Shown here one piece after another: positions 37,370-46,881 of a stretch of DNA of 64,000 nt. The notes under the pieces are model-generated. The model ran no database searches. It was not told the DNA's origin and worked only from the letters and a program-made list of their open reading frames with translations. Both the position numbers and the translations under genes were made by a program. Source of the DNA: Janthinobacterium aquaticum (GTDB taxonomy: Bacteria; Pseudomonadota; Gammaproteobacteria; Burkholderiales; Burkholderiaceae_D); contig NZ_WFLK01000003.1 of the NCBI RefSeq assembly GCF_009208565.1, positions 1 to 64,000 of the forward strand, written 5' to 3'. Positions within the stretch are counted from its first letter, which is position 1; each line of letters begins with the position of its first letter.

Positions 37370-37483
37370 TTACTCTTGAAATGCACCACGATGCAATCAT
37401 GGCATTGCCATCCGATGCGGTAAAATGACGGCCATCGTCCGGCTTTGCGCCGCCCCTTCCAAGCTTTTCATTGCAGGTTCATC

Positions 37484-38851
37484 ATGTTAGATAATCTCAC
37501 CCAACGGCTAGCCAAAGTCGTCAAGACCATGCGCGGCGAGGCGCGCCTGACCGAGTCCAATACCGCCGAAATGCTGCGCGAAGTGCGCCTGGCGCTGCTC
37601 GAGGCCGACGTGGCCCTGCCCGCCGTGCGCGAATTCATCTCCCGCGTCAAGGAAAAAGCCATGGGCGAGGAAGTCATTTCCTCGCTCTCGCCAGGCCAGG
37701 CGCTGGTCGGCGTGGTGCAGCGCGAGCTGGCCGCCATCATGGGCGGCGACCTGGGGCCGGAAGCGTCGCAGCTGAGCTTTGCGCAGCAGCCGCCGGCCAT
37801 TATCCTGATGGCCGGCCTGCAGGGTGTCGGTAAAACCACCACCGTCGGCAAGCTGGCCAAGTACCTGAAGGAAGAAAAGAAGAAAAAAGTGCTGACCGTC
37901 TCGGCCGACGTGTATCGTCCGGCCGCGATCGCCCAGCTGCAATCGGTCACCGGCCAGGTTGGCGCCGACTTCTTCCCCTCGTCCTCCACCGACAAGCCGG
38001 TCGATATCGCCCTGGCTGCACTGGACTGGGCCAAGAAGCACTACCACGATGTGCTGATTATCGATACGGCCGGCCGTCTTGGTATCGACGAAGAGATGAT
38101 GCGCGAGATCTCCGCCGTGCACGGCGCGGTGAAACCGATTGAAACCCTGTTCGTGGTCGACGCGATGCTGGGCCAGGACGCCATCAATACCGCCAAGGCC
38201 TTCAACGACGCGCTGCCGCTGACCGGCATCGTGCTGACCAAGCTCGATGGCGATGCACGCGGCGGTGCGGCCCTGTCGGTGCGCCATATCACGGGCAAGC
38301 CGATCAAGTTTGCCGGCGTATCGGAAAAACTGGACGGCCTCGAAGCGTTCGATCCGACCCGCATGGCCAACCGCATCCTGGGCATGGGCGACATCCTGGC
38401 GCTGGTGGAAGAAGCACGCAAGGGCGTCGACAGCAAGGCGGCGGCCGATCTGGCGCAGAAAATCAAGGTTGGCGGCAAGTTCGACATGAACGACTTCAAG
38501 GCGCAGCTGGGCCAGATGAAGAAAATGGGCGGCATGGCCAACCTGATGGACAAGCTGCCGGCCCAGTTCCAGCAGGCTGCCGGCGGCAAGAACATGGACC
38601 AGGCCGACAAGCAGGTGCGCCGCATGTGCGGCATTATCGACTCGATGACGCCGCAGGAACGCGCCAAGCCCGAACTGATCAAGGCCACCCGCAAGCGCCG
38701 CATCGCCGCCGGCGCCGGCGTGCAGGTACAGGAAGTGAACCGCATGCTCAATCAGTTCGAACAGATGCAGACCATGATGAAAAAGCTGTCGGGCGGCGGC
38801 ATGATGAAAATGATGCGGTCCATGAAAGGCATGATGCCTGGCCTGAAATAA
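37484..38851 (+). CDS. ffh: Signal recognition particle protein
   Basis: GTPase that with 4.5S RNA targets nascent inner-membrane proteins to FtsY/SecYEG. The 455-residue protein has an N domain (MLDNLTQRLAKVVKTMRGEARLTE), G domain motifs GLQGVGKTTTVGKLA, DTAGR and TKLDGDARGGAALS, and a Met-rich M domain with a C-terminal GGGMMKMMRSMKGMMPGL. The ATG at 37484 matches the family start; the in-frame upstream TTG is not needed. It is divergent from the fecI operon. Confidence 0.97.
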   Translation: MLDNLTQRLAKVVKTMRGEARLTESNTAEMLREVRLALLEADVALPAVREFISRVKEKAMGEEVISSLSPGQALVGVVQRELAAIMGGDLGPEASQLSFAQQPPAIILMAGLQGVGKTTTVGKLAKYLKEEKKKKVLTVSADVYRPAAIAQLQSVTGQVGADFFPSSSTDKPVDIALAALDWAKKHYHDVLIIDTAGRLGIDEEMMREISAVHGAVKPIETLFVVDAMLGQDAINTAKAFNDALPLTGIVLTKLDGDARGGAALSVRHITGKPIKFAGVSEKLDGLEAFDPTRMANRILGMGDILALVEEARKGVDSKAAADLAQKIKVGGKFDMNDFKAQLGQMKKMGGMANLMDKLPAQFQQAAGGKNMDQADKQVRRMCGIIDSMTPQERAKPELIKATRKRRIAAGAGVQVQEVNRMLNQFEQMQTMMKKLSGGGMMKMMRSMKGMMPGLK

Positions 38852-39195
38852 GGCCTTCCGTCTTTCATCGTGGCCGCCACGGTGCTGCGCAGACCTTGCT
38901 GCAGTACCTGGCGGCCACAGTCATTATTGGCCTTCCAGCTGCCTGAAACGATGATGCAAGGCATTTCCATGCCTGCGGCACGCTGCCTCCCCGCATACCC
39001 TGCAACCATGCCGTTTTCAGGCAAAAACACCCTTCTTTGCCCTCTGGCGCCGTGCCCGGGCGACCGCAGCGCGATTTCCCTGCTTTTTCCTCGTGAAAAA
39101 CGTGAAAATCGCTTGCATACTGTTTAAATCCCCACCAATATTAGCCGTGCGATTCAATGCGCAATTTCCCATGTGTTTGTTAAGGAGGCTCGAAG
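38852..39195. other. Intergenic region between ffh and the SWIB gene
   Basis: About 345 bases with no supported gene. A perfect 10-bp inverted repeat GTGGCCGCCA/TGGCGGCCAC (38870-38879 with 38909-38918, 29-base loop) begins 18 bases after ffh and may act in transcription end or RNA stability; no T-run follows. The 3' part becomes AT-rich and probably holds the SWIB promoter (TTGCAT at about 39113). Confidence 0.5.
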
Positions 39196-39609
39196 ATGGC
39201 AACAGCCAAAAAAACCCCAGTAGCAGCGCCAGCCAAAGCAACAGCAGCCAAGCCTGCCGCAGCAAAGAAAGCAGCACCAGCAGCCAAGGCAGCACCGGCT
39301 GCCAAGCCAGCCGCCAAACCTGCAGCAGCGAAGAAAGCAGCAGCACCGGCAACACCACGCAAGCCAAACGCAGCCTTCATGAAAGAGATGACGCCGTCGA
39401 AAGACCTGGCGGCCGTCGTGGGCGCAGCACCGCTGCCGCGTACGGAAGTGACCAAGAAGGTGTGGGATTACATCAAAAAACTCGATCTGCAAGATCCGGC
39501 CAACCGCCGCATGATCAATGCGGACGACAAGCTGAAAGCTGTTTTCGGCGGCAAAGCCCAGGTGTCCATGTTTGAAATGACCAAGCTGATTTCTGACCAC
39601 CTGAAATAA
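39196..39609 (+). CDS. SWIB/MDM2-domain protein with histone-like KPAA tail
   Basis: A 137-residue protein. Residues 1-58 are Lys/Ala/Pro-rich (KPAAAKKAAPAAKAAPAA), like a linker-histone tail. Residues about 60-137 form a SWIB/MDM2 domain (MKEMTPSKDLAAVVG, VTKKVWDYIKKLDLQDPANRRMINADDKLKAVFGG, SMFEMTKLISDHLK). In eukaryotes the fold is part of chromatin remodellers and p53-binding proteins; in bacteria the role is unknown, probably nucleoid-associated (inference). A strong AAGGAGG site precedes the ATG. The tail resembles the histone-like protein at 19622-20980. Confidence 0.92.
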   Translation: MATAKKTPVAAPAKATAAKPAAAKKAAPAAKAAPAAKPAAKPAAAKKAAAPATPRKPNAAFMKEMTPSKDLAAVVGAAPLPRTEVTKKVWDYIKKLDLQDPANRRMINADDKLKAVFGGKAQVSMFEMTKLISDHLK

Positions 39610-39643
39610 GCTGACCATGCTGGCGCCCTGCCATGCATTGGCC

Positions 39644-39683
39644 GGGGTCAGACGGGGTCGCCAAGACCCGCCGTTCTGACCCC
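39644..39683. repeat. GGGGTCAGA inverted repeat (REP-like)
   Basis: GGGGTCAGA (39644-39652) and TCTGACCCC (39675-39683) enclose a smaller GGGTC/GACCC pair. It lies 35 bases downstream of the SWIB stop. This resembles dispersed GGGGTCAGACCCC-type repeats of betaproteobacteria and may double as a terminator. Confidence 0.6.
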
Positions 39684-39740
39684 AGCCTTACCCTGCTGCG
39701 TTCGTGGCAGAAAATCCCGGAATTACGCAGTCCCCGTCAA

Positions 39741-40155
39741 GTTAGCGCGCAGGCTCCGCAAGAACGCCAGCAAACCACCAAAGTACATTAAAACTTAAGA
39801 CATCCACACAGGCATGCCGGGCCAAGCCGGCCTGAAAAATACGGAGGGCAAGGAGCTGCAACGCCACCATCGGCATTTTCTCGGGCCCGCGTCTCGGGCC
39901 CGGTTAGCGCCCAGGCTCCGCAAGGACGCCAGCAAACCACAAAAGTACATTAAAACTCAAGACGTCCGCACAGGCATACCGGGCCAAGCGGGCCCGAAAA
40001 ATGTCGAGGGCAAGGCGCAGCGACGCAGACAGTACGCAAGTACGGCAAGGAGCTGCAACGCCGCCATCGGCATTTTCTCGGGCCCGCGTCTCCGGCCCGC
40101 CGTTCTCACTGGGCCAAGCAAACCCGAAAAATGTCGAGGGCAAGGCGCAGCGACG
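39741..40155. repeat. Intergenic direct repeats with large imperfect palindromes
   Basis: Two related units start with GTTAGCGC at 39741 (162 bp) and 39903 (about 197 bp); a third partial unit spans about 40111-40155. They share GGCTCCGCAAG, a run containing GTACATTAAAACT, and CATCGGCATTTTCTCGGGCCC. Unit 1 lacks about 36 bases present in unit 2. The section of unit 2 from GAAAAATGTCGAGGGCAAGG to ATCGGCATTTTC is an imperfect palindrome about 80 bases long. No coding frame in the region is convincing. Confidence 0.8.
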
Positions 40156-40164
40156 GTATTCTGA

Positions 40165-40791
40165 TCACTGCTTGAACTCCCACTGCTTCCAGGCGGCCCG
40201 CACCGCATTCGGATAATCGGCTCGTCCCCGGCTGCCGTTATAGCGCCCCAGCGCCAAGAACAGATCGCCTTTTTCCATATCGAGATACATGCGCAGGATC
40301 GCGCAGCCGTAGCGCAAATTGGTCTGCATATGAAACAGCTTGCTGCGGTCATGGTCGCCAATGACGCCTGTCCAGAACGGCATCACCTGCATATAGCCGC
40401 GCGCGCCGGCCAGCGACACGGCGTACTTGCGGTAGGCTGACTCAACCTGTATCAGGCCCAGCACCAGCGCTGGCTCCAGGCCGGCGCGGCGTGACTCATA
40501 CCAGATCGTTTCCAGCAATTCCGTGCGCGACTGCGCATCGGGCACCTTGCGCTGCAGTCGCTGCGACATCTGCGCCAGCCACTGCTGGTATTGCTGCTGC
40601 TGTGGCTGGGAGCTGAAACGGGGCTGGGGCGGACGTTCGTCGCGGATTGCACGCGACAGCGCCAGCCGCACCGAGTCGGCCAGCGCTTCTTCCTTCTGGT
40701 TGCCGGCCTGCGCGGGAGCGCAAGCCAGTGCAGCCAGGCAGGCGGCCAGCGCGAGCGCGCCAGCCGCACGGCTTGCGTGCTGCAATATCAC
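40165..40791 (-). CDS. Lytic transglycosylase (SLT domain)
   Basis: A 208-residue exported peptidoglycan lyase. A signal peptide covers about residues 1-29 (cleavage near AQA-G). The catalytic domain shows [18 protein letters not shown], with the general acid Glu117, then [24 protein letters not shown] and [10 protein letters not shown], the standard SLT family 1 signature. It cleaves the MurNAc-GlcNAc bond with formation of anhydro-MurNAc. Its ATG overlaps the proS stop (ATGA), so it is co-transcribed with proS. Confidence 0.92.
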   Translation of the reverse strand: MILQHASRAAGALALAACLAALACAPAQAGNQKEEALADSVRLALSRAIRDERPPQPRFSSQPQQQQYQQWLAQMSQRLQRKVPDAQSRTELLETIWYESRRAGLEPALVLGLIQVESAYRKYAVSLAGARGYMQVMPFWTGVIGDHDRSKLFHMQTNLRYGCAILRMYLDMEKGDLFLALGRYNGSRGRADYPNAVRAAWKQWEFKQ

Positions 40792-42521
40792 TGCGCCATC
40801 TGGCCCTGGATAAAGGCCACAATATCGGCTGGCGCCACGCCGGTCGCTTCGGTATCGCGGCGGCCCTGGTATTCCAGCTTGCCTTCTTTCAGGCCACGCT
40901 CACCGATCACCACACGGTGCGGCACGCCGATCAGCTCCCAGTCGGCAAACATGGCGCCGGGACGCTGGCCACGGTCGTCGAGGATCACGTCCACGCCAGC
41001 CGCTTGCAGGGCTGCATACAGCTTCTCGGTCTCTTCCTTGACCAGTTCGCTGCGATCCATGCCCATCGGGCACAGCACCACCTCGAACGGCGCAATCGCC
41101 GCTGGCCAGATAATGCCCTTGTCATCGAAGTTCTGCTCGATGGCTGCGCCCAGGATGCGCGTCACGCCGATGCCGTAGCAGCCCATCTGCAGCGGCGCCG
41201 GCTTGCCATTTTCGTCGAGGAAGGTCGCCTTCATGCTTTCCGAGTAGGCCGTGCCCAACTGGAACACATGGCCCACTTCGATACCGCGCTCGATCGCCAG
41301 CACGCCCTGGCCGTCCGGCGAGGCATCGCCTGCCACCACGTTGCGCAGGTCGGCCACGATGTGCGGCTCGGGCAGGTCGCGGCCCCAGTTGGCGCCTGTG
41401 TAGTGGAAATCGGCAGCATTGGCGCCGCAGACAAAGTCGCTCATGTTGGCCACCGTGCGGTCAGCCACCACGGTGACCGGCTGCAAGGTGCCGATCGGGC
41501 CCAGGAAGCCCGGGATCGAACCGTACACTTCGAGCAGCTCGGCTTCGGTGGTGAAACGGTGATTGGCCAGGCCTGGCACCTTGCCGACCTTGATCTCGTT
41601 GAGTTCATGGTCGCCGCGCAGCAGCAGCATGAAATACGCTTTGCTGACCTTGCCATCTTTTTCAGTTTCCACCGTCAGGGCGATGGTTTTCACGGTTTGC
41701 GACAGCTCCAGGCCCAGCAGCGCGGCCACGGTTTCGCACTTGACGGTGCCAGGGGTCGGGGTTTTCACCAGTTCCTGGGCTGGCGCTGCGCGCTCGCCGG
41801 TCTGCAGTGCTTCGGCCGCTTCCATATTGGCTGCGTAGTCGGAGGTCGGGCAGTACACCAGCGCGTCTTCGCCGGTATGGGCGATCACGTGGAACTCGTG
41901 CGAACCGGAGCCGCCGATGGCGCCGTTGTCGGCCGCTACCGCACGGAATTTCAGGCCGAAGCGCGTGAAGATGCGCGTGTAGGCGTCAAACATGATTTTA
42001 TAGGAAGCCTGCATGCCGGCCAGGTCGCGGTCGAACGAGTAGGCGTCCTTCATGGTGAATTCACGGCCGCGCATCAGGCCGAAGCGCGGACGGCGCTCGT
42101 CGCGGAACTTGGTCTGGATATGGTAGAAGTTCAGCGGCAGCTGGCGGTACGACTTGATTTCGGAGCGTACCACGTCGGTAATGACTTCTTCCGAGGTCGG
42201 CTGGATCGCGTATTCGCGGCCATGGCGGTCTTTCACGCGCATCAGTTCGTCGCCCATCTTGGTCCAGCGGCCCGTTTCCTGCCACAGTTCGGCCGGCTGC
42301 ACCAGAGGCATCAGCAGCTCGATGGCGCTCGATTTGTTCATCTCGTCACGGATGATTGCTTCCACCTTGCGGATCACGCGCAGGCCCATCGGCATATAGG
42401 TATAAATGCCGGAACCGAGGCGTTTGATCATGCCTGCACGCATCATCAATTGGTGGCTGACGATTTCCGCGTCAGAAGGAGCATCTTTGAGTGTAGAGAT
42501 AAAAAAACGGGAGGCGCGCAT
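40788..42521 (-). CDS. proS: Proline--tRNA ligase
   Basis: Charges tRNA-Pro. At 577 residues it is the bacterial form with an editing (INS) domain between class II motifs 2 and 3. Motif 1 region: [22 protein letters not shown]. Motif 2: [31 protein letters not shown]. The INS domain, about 225-400, includes KTIALTVE and the [12 protein letters not shown] stretch. Motif 3: [20 protein letters not shown]-terminal anticodon-binding domain follows. It is divergent from rppH, with about 205 bases between. Confidence 0.97.
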   Translation of the reverse strand: MRASRFFISTLKDAPSDAEIVSHQLMMRAGMIKRLGSGIYTYMPMGLRVIRKVEAIIRDEMNKSSAIELLMPLVQPAELWQETGRWTKMGDELMRVKDRHGREYAIQPTSEEVITDVVRSEIKSYRQLPLNFYHIQTKFRDERRPRFGLMRGREFTMKDAYSFDRDLAGMQASYKIMFDAYTRIFTRFGLKFRAVAADNGAIGGSGSHEFHVIAHTGEDALVYCPTSDYAANMEAAEALQTGERAAPAQELVKTPTPGTVKCETVAALLGLELSQTVKTIALTVETEKDGKVSKAYFMLLLRGDHELNEIKVGKVPGLANHRFTTEAELLEVYGSIPGFLGPIGTLQPVTVVADRTVANMSDFVCGANAADFHYTGANWGRDLPEPHIVADLRNVVAGDASPDGQGVLAIERGIEVGHVFQLGTAYSESMKATFLDENGKPAPLQMGCYGIGVTRILGAAIEQNFDDKGIIWPAAIAPFEVVLCPMGMDRSELVKEETEKLYAALQAAGVDVILDDRGQRPGAMFADWELIGVPHRVVIGERGLKEGKLEYQGRRDTEATGVAPADIVAFIQGQMAQ

Positions 42522-42726
42522 AACGGTGAATTCTTTTTAAAAAGAGAGGGTTATAATCAACCTAATTTTAAAGGATTAGCTGGCTGATGCGTCCATACTT
42601 TATACAAATGCGCTCAATTGAGGCGATTCCGGCCCTCTTCGTACCCCGAAAAGGCTGTCGGCATGCGCAGTTGTGGGTAAATATGTAAGGAAAAGACGCG
42701 CTGCCGCAGAAAGTTTGAGGTGTTTT

Positions 42727-43368
42727 ATGCTCGACCGTGAAGGGTTTCGGCCCAACGTCGGCATCATCCTGCTAAACGCCCAGAACGAGGTGTGGTGGGG
42801 CAAGCGGGTGCGCGAGCACTCATGGCAATTTCCGCAAGGCGGCATCAAATATGGCGAAACACCGGAACAAGCCATGTTTCGCGAACTGGAAGAGGAGATC
42901 GGACTTAGACAGGAACACGTCAAAATTGTCGGCCGTACCCGCGACTGGCTGCGCTATGAAGTGCCGGATCACTTCATTAAACGCGAGATTCGCGGCCATT
43001 ATCGTGGCCAGAAGCAAATTTGGTTTCTGCTGAGAATGTGCGCGCGCGATAACGACGTCAACCTGCGCCTGACCGACCACCCCGAGTTCGACGCCTGGCG
43101 CTGGCATGAGTACTGGGTTCCGCTCGATGTCGTGATTGAATTCAAGCGCGATGTGTACCAGCGCGCCTTGCAGGAGCTGTCGCGCTTCCTGACCTGGCCC
43201 GCGCATGGCAATACGCAGCAGCGCCATACGTCGCGCTACCTGCGCCAGCCGCACGCACCGCGTGTACAGGATGGCAATGCCGGCAAAACCGTCGTCAGCG
43301 CCAGCGCAGACGCCGACAAGCCTGCCGAAGGCTGTATCCCGGAACTGATCTTGCCGGGCAAGCCGTAG
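42727..43368 (+). CDS. rppH: RNA pyrophosphohydrolase
   Basis: Nudix enzyme that removes pyrophosphate from 5'-triphosphorylated RNA, triggering RNase E-dependent decay. The start [22 protein letters not shown] is the family start, with GAGGTG upstream; in-frame upstream codons are not conserved-looking. Nudix box: [22 protein letters not shown]. The core ends near residue 160 (RFLTWPAH). The last 50 residues are a low-complexity tail, so at 213 residues it is longer than E. coli RppH (176). Confidence 0.95.
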   Translation: MLDREGFRPNVGIILLNAQNEVWWGKRVREHSWQFPQGGIKYGETPEQAMFRELEEEIGLRQEHVKIVGRTRDWLRYEVPDHFIKREIRGHYRGQKQIWFLLRMCARDNDVNLRLTDHPEFDAWRWHEYWVPLDVVIEFKRDVYQRALQELSRFLTWPAHGNTQQRHTSRYLRQPHAPRVQDGNAGKTVVSASADADKPAEGCIPELILPGKP

Positions 43369-43384
43369 CAGCAAGCCATCAAAA

Positions 43385-43417
43385 CAGGGCAGCCCCGGGA
43401 AACCGGGCGCTGCCCTG
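43385..43417 (+). terminator. Hairpin downstream of rppH
   Basis: CAGGGCAGC/GCTGCCCTG (43385-43393 with 43409-43417) stacked on an inner CCCGG/CCGGG stem with a short loop, 16 bases after the rppH stop. There is no T-run on the plus strand; four A precede it, so it could act weakly in either direction. Confidence 0.45.
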
Positions 43418-43478
43418 CGCCAGCATCGGCCATGGCTTGGGAGTACAATATGCGCCTCCCCTGCTTTTACCGCCCGAC

Positions 43479-43901
43479 ATGTTCAATCCCTCCTCCAACG
43501 ATGTGCGCCGCTTCTTTTGCGACACGCTGCGCAAGCACCGCGCACATGAAATCCTCACGCCCATGGAAGCCATTGCGCTCGACTGGATACTGGAGCATCC
43601 CGAGTATGAAGAGGCATTAAACGATGTCGAGCAGGCACTGGCGCGCGATTATTCGGTCGAAGGCGGCCAGGCCAACCCGTTTCTGCATCTGTCGATGCAC
43701 CTGTCGATTACCGAACAGGTGCAGGTCGACCAGCCGCGCGGCATCCGCCCGGCCGTGCAGCAGCTCACGCAGCGGCTCGACTCGGCCCACGCCGCCCACC
43801 ATGAAGTGATGGAATGCCTGGGCCAGATGATCTGGGCGTCGCAGCGCTCGGGCCTGCCGCCCGACACGGAGGCGTATATCGACGCCGTACGCCGCCGCTA
43901 G
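43479..43901 (+). CDS. DUF1841-family protein
   Basis: A 140-residue soluble protein. It starts MFNPSSNDVRRFFCDTLRKHRAHEILTP, continues with ALDWILEHPEYEEAL, and has HLSMHLSITEQVQVDQPRGIR and a C-terminal ECLGQMIWASQRSGLPPD, the DUF1841 pattern. It is widely conserved in betaproteobacteria and of unknown function; several conserved His suggest a metal site (inference). It ends seven bases before the convergent norB stop. Confidence 0.85.
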   Translation: MFNPSSNDVRRFFCDTLRKHRAHEILTPMEAIALDWILEHPEYEEALNDVEQALARDYSVEGGQANPFLHLSMHLSITEQVQVDQPRGIRPAVQQLTQRLDSAHAAHHEVMECLGQMIWASQRSGLPPDTEAYIDAVRRR

Positions 43902-43908
43902 AGCATCG

Positions 43909-46176
43909 TCAGGCCGGCTGCAGTTGCGCGCCAGCCTTGCGCTGCGCTGGCGCACGCAGTCCCAGCACCACCTGCCAGGCCATGGCCAATGCGCCGACAA
44001 TGAATACCAGGTCGCCAAAGGTGCGCACCCAGCGCAGCGTCTGCAGCACCGGCTGCTGCATGAACTCCTCGCTGCGCGCATACCACAGCCCTTCGGTCAC
44101 GCTGGCGTGGAACTGGATAATGCCGATTGGCAACAGGCTGGTAAAGATCATCAGCGCCAGCCCGAAGTTCAGGCCCCAGAACGCGGTTTTCATCAGCGCA
44201 GGGCTGAACTGGTAGTGCGGGCGCAGATAGCGCAGCACCAATAGCGTGAAGCCCAGCGCCAGGAAGCCATATACGCCAAACAGCGCGGCATGGGCATGCA
44301 CCGGCGTGGTGTTGAGACCCTGGATGTAATACAGCGAGATCGGAGGATTGATCATGAAGCCCAGCACGCCGGCGCCCAGCATGTTCCAGAAGGCCACGGC
44401 CACAAAGCACATCAACGGCCAGCGCAGGTTTTCCATCCATGGCGCGCGGTCCTTCAGGCGCCAGTTTTCCCAGGCTTCATGCCCCAGCACGATCAGCGGC
44501 ATGACTTCCAGTGCGCTGAAGCTGGCGCCAATGGCCATTACCGGCGTGGTGGTGCCTGCAAAGTACAGATGGTGGAAGGTGCCCGGTATGCCGCCCAGCA
44601 TGAACAGCGACGCCGACGCCAGGCTGGCGGTGGTGGCCATGCGCGCCGACACCAGCCCCAGGGTGGAGAAGATAAAGGCCAGCGCGGTGGTGGCAAACAC
44701 TTCAAAGAAGCCCTCGACCCACAGATGCACGACCCACCAGCGCCAGTACTCCATCACCGACAGATGCGTGCGTTCGCCGTAGAACAGGCCGGCGCCATAG
44801 AACAGGCCGATTGCGCCCACCGAGGCGGTCAGCAGCGCCAGCAGGTTCTTGTCACCGCCTTTTTGCCGCAGCGCCGGCACAACGCCACGCAGCATCAGTG
44901 CCAGCCACAGCAAAATGCCCACGTATTTGCCGATCTGCCAGAGGCGGCCCAGATCGACATATTCATAGCCCTGATGACCGAGCCAGAAGTTCCACTCGGG
45001 CGGCATCACCTGCGCAATGGCCAGATAATTGCCGACAAACGAGCCGACCACCACAACCACCAGCGCCCAGAACAGCACATCGACGCCCAAGCGCTGCCAT
45101 GCCGGGTCCTTGCCGCCATTGATCAAGGGCGCCAGGAACAGGCCGGCGGCCAGGAAACCGGTGGCAATCCAGAACAGCGCGGCCTGGATATGCCAGGTGC
45201 GCGTGAGCGCATACGGGAACCAGCGCGACACGTCGATGCCGTAGAACTGCTGGCCTTCGACCGTGTAATGGGCGGTAAAGCCGCCGATAAATACCTGGAA
45301 GATAAACAGCGCCACCACCAGGAACAGGTATTTTCCCAGGCCGCGCTGCGATGGCGTCAACGCAAAGGTGGTCAAAGGATCGCGTGGGCCAGCGGCTGGC
45401 AGCGCCTCGTCGTGGTCGCGCAGGAAGGCCCAGCCCCAGACCAGAAAGCCCACGCCGGCCAGCAGTACCACCACGCTGGCCACCGACCAGACCAGGTTTT
45501 CGCCGCTGGGCTGGTTGCCGATCAGCGGTTCATGCGGCCAGTTGTTGGTGTACGTGACCTTGGAGTCAGGGCGCTCGGTGGCGGCAGCCCACGCCGTCCA
45601 GAAGAAAAACTGCGTCATCTGCTGGCGCCGCTCGGCGCTGGGCAGCGTGTTTTCCTTCATGGCGAAATGCTCGCGGCTCTTCTGCAGTTGCGGCGCATCC
45701 GAGAACAGCAGCTTGTAATAGGCGGCGGTGTTGTTGATGGCCTGCGCGCGGCGCGCCGACAGGTGCAGCACCTGTTCGGCATCGACGCGGTTGGCGCGGT
45801 ATTCAAGGCGCAGCTGCTCGCGCAGCGCCGCCTGCTGCGGACCGTCAAGCGCTGCGTAGGCCTTGCCATGCTCCTGCTGCGCGGCCAGTTCCAGCCAGGC
45901 CGTCAGTTCGCGGTGCAGCCAGTCGGCCGTCCAGTCGGGCGCCTGGTAGGCGCCGTGGCCCCAGATCGAGCCCAGCTGCATGCCGCCCACCGACTGCCAG
46001 GCCGTCTGGCCGTCGAGGATGCCCTCCTTGTCGAACAGCAGGCGGCCGTCAACCACCACCTTGGCCGGTATCGGCGGCGCCTGGCGGTAGACTTCGGCGC
46101 CGTAGTAGCCGAGCAGCGAAAAGGTGACGATCAGTACGCCGATCAGCGTAAACCACAGTTTTTTATAGGGACCCAT
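43909..46176 (-). CDS. norB: Quinol-dependent nitric oxide reductase (qNOR)
   Basis: Reduces 2 NO to N2O using quinol, in the cytoplasmic membrane. The 755-residue length and fused N-terminal domain (about 1-225, periplasmic, with the helix WFTLIGVLIVTFSLLGYYGAE) identify the single-subunit qNOR rather than cNOR. Heme and FeB ligands are visible: RTWHIQAALFWIATGF, WWVVHLWVEGFFEVFATT (His and Glu), GTFHHLYFAGTTTP (His pair) and VHAHAALFGVYGF. It is the last gene of the nirK-norA-norB transcript and is eight bases after norA. In Cupriavidus necator the homologous norAB pair is activated by NorR. Confidence 0.95.
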   Translation of the reverse strand: MGPYKKLWFTLIGVLIVTFSLLGYYGAEVYRQAPPIPAKVVVDGRLLFDKEGILDGQTAWQSVGGMQLGSIWGHGAYQAPDWTADWLHRELTAWLELAAQQEHGKAYAALDGPQQAALREQLRLEYRANRVDAEQVLHLSARRAQAINNTAAYYKLLFSDAPQLQKSREHFAMKENTLPSAERRQQMTQFFFWTAWAAATERPDSKVTYTNNWPHEPLIGNQPSGENLVWSVASVVVLLAGVGFLVWGWAFLRDHDEALPAAGPRDPLTTFALTPSQRGLGKYLFLVVALFIFQVFIGGFTAHYTVEGQQFYGIDVSRWFPYALTRTWHIQAALFWIATGFLAAGLFLAPLINGGKDPAWQRLGVDVLFWALVVVVVGSFVGNYLAIAQVMPPEWNFWLGHQGYEYVDLGRLWQIGKYVGILLWLALMLRGVVPALRQKGGDKNLLALLTASVGAIGLFYGAGLFYGERTHLSVMEYWRWWVVHLWVEGFFEVFATTALAFIFSTLGLVSARMATTASLASASLFMLGGIPGTFHHLYFAGTTTPVMAIGASFSALEVMPLIVLGHEAWENWRLKDRAPWMENLRWPLMCFVAVAFWNMLGAGVLGFMINPPISLYYIQGLNTTPVHAHAALFGVYGFLALGFTLLVLRYLRPHYQFSPALMKTAFWGLNFGLALMIFTSLLPIGIIQFHASVTEGLWYARSEEFMQQPVLQTLRWVRTFGDLVFIVGALAMAWQVVLGLRAPAQRKAGAQLQPA

Positions 46177-46184
46177 GGCTGTCC

Positions 46185-46862
46185 TTAATGTACTGCTGCC
46201 GGCGCAAAGCGCTCGAACAGGATATTGTTTTCAGTATGAATATGCGCCATCAGGTCTTCACGGAAGGTGCGCAGGCCCGTGTACAGCGCGCGCCAGGTGG
46301 TGCAGGCGCCGGCCGGCGTGGTGATACCGCCGGTCAATTGCTCGACCGCCCGCAGCGCCACGCCATGGTCGTCATGCTCCATGCGCATCACGCTGATCGG
46401 CGCGCGCGCCATCGCGCCATGGCCGCGCACGATCATCGGGAAAAGTATGTCTTCCTCCTTGCGCATATGGCTTTCCAGTTCCTGCGCCATCACCGACAGC
46501 TGCTCGGCCAGGCCGTGCGGGCAGTCGGCGCGTTCGCCATGCACCTGCTCGACCTTGCGCGCCAGGCGTATCAGTTCAGGCAGCTGTTCGCGGTGCACCG
46601 CGTGGTAGCGTGTGAGCACATGGTCGACTAGTTCGGCCGCCTCGGCATCCTGCCAGTCACGCTCGCTGGTGGTGCCGCTGCGTCCGGCCAGTTGCCTGAG
46701 TTCTTCGACGATAGGGGCGGCATCGACGCCGGCGGCAGCGGCAGCCGTGCGCAGGGTCTTGTTGCCGCCGCAGCAAAAATCAAGGTGGTGCGCATCGAAC
46801 AGGCGCGTGGCGCCAGGAATGCGGCGGGCCAGCTGGCCCAGGGATTGATCGATCAGTTCCAT
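46185..46862 (-). CDS. norA: NorA/YtfE-type di-iron protein (Fe-S cluster repair, RIC)
   Basis: A 225-residue di-iron hemerythrin-like protein of the YtfE/ScdA/DnrN family. The N-terminal ScdA motif is RRIPGATRLFDAHHLDFCCGGNKTL. Di-iron ligands lie in HAVHREQLPELIRL, SHMRKEEDILFP, RMEHDDHGVAL and a C-terminal HIHTENNILFERF. Members repair nitrosylated iron-sulfur clusters or buffer NO. The gene sits between nirK (19 bases) and norB (8 bases), the same norA-norB order as in Cupriavidus. Confidence 0.93.
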   Translation of the reverse strand: MELIDQSLGQLARRIPGATRLFDAHHLDFCCGGNKTLRTAAAAAGVDAAPIVEELRQLAGRSGTTSERDWQDAEAAELVDHVLTRYHAVHREQLPELIRLARKVEQVHGERADCPHGLAEQLSVMAQELESHMRKEEDILFPMIVRGHGAMARAPISVMRMEHDDHGVALRAVEQLTGGITTPAGACTTWRALYTGLRTFREDLMAHIHTENNILFERFAPAAVH

Positions 46863-46881
46863 GATAGCTTCCTTGTTTGAA

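Noticed and set aside
39741..40155. Considered as small coding genes between the SWIB gene and the transglycosylase
   Set aside because: The open frames follow the direct repeats, have no good ribosome-binding site and show no domain.
44290..46188. A 630-codon plus-strand frame opposite norB
   Set aside because: Shadow frame; norB has all heme and metal ligands on the minus strand.
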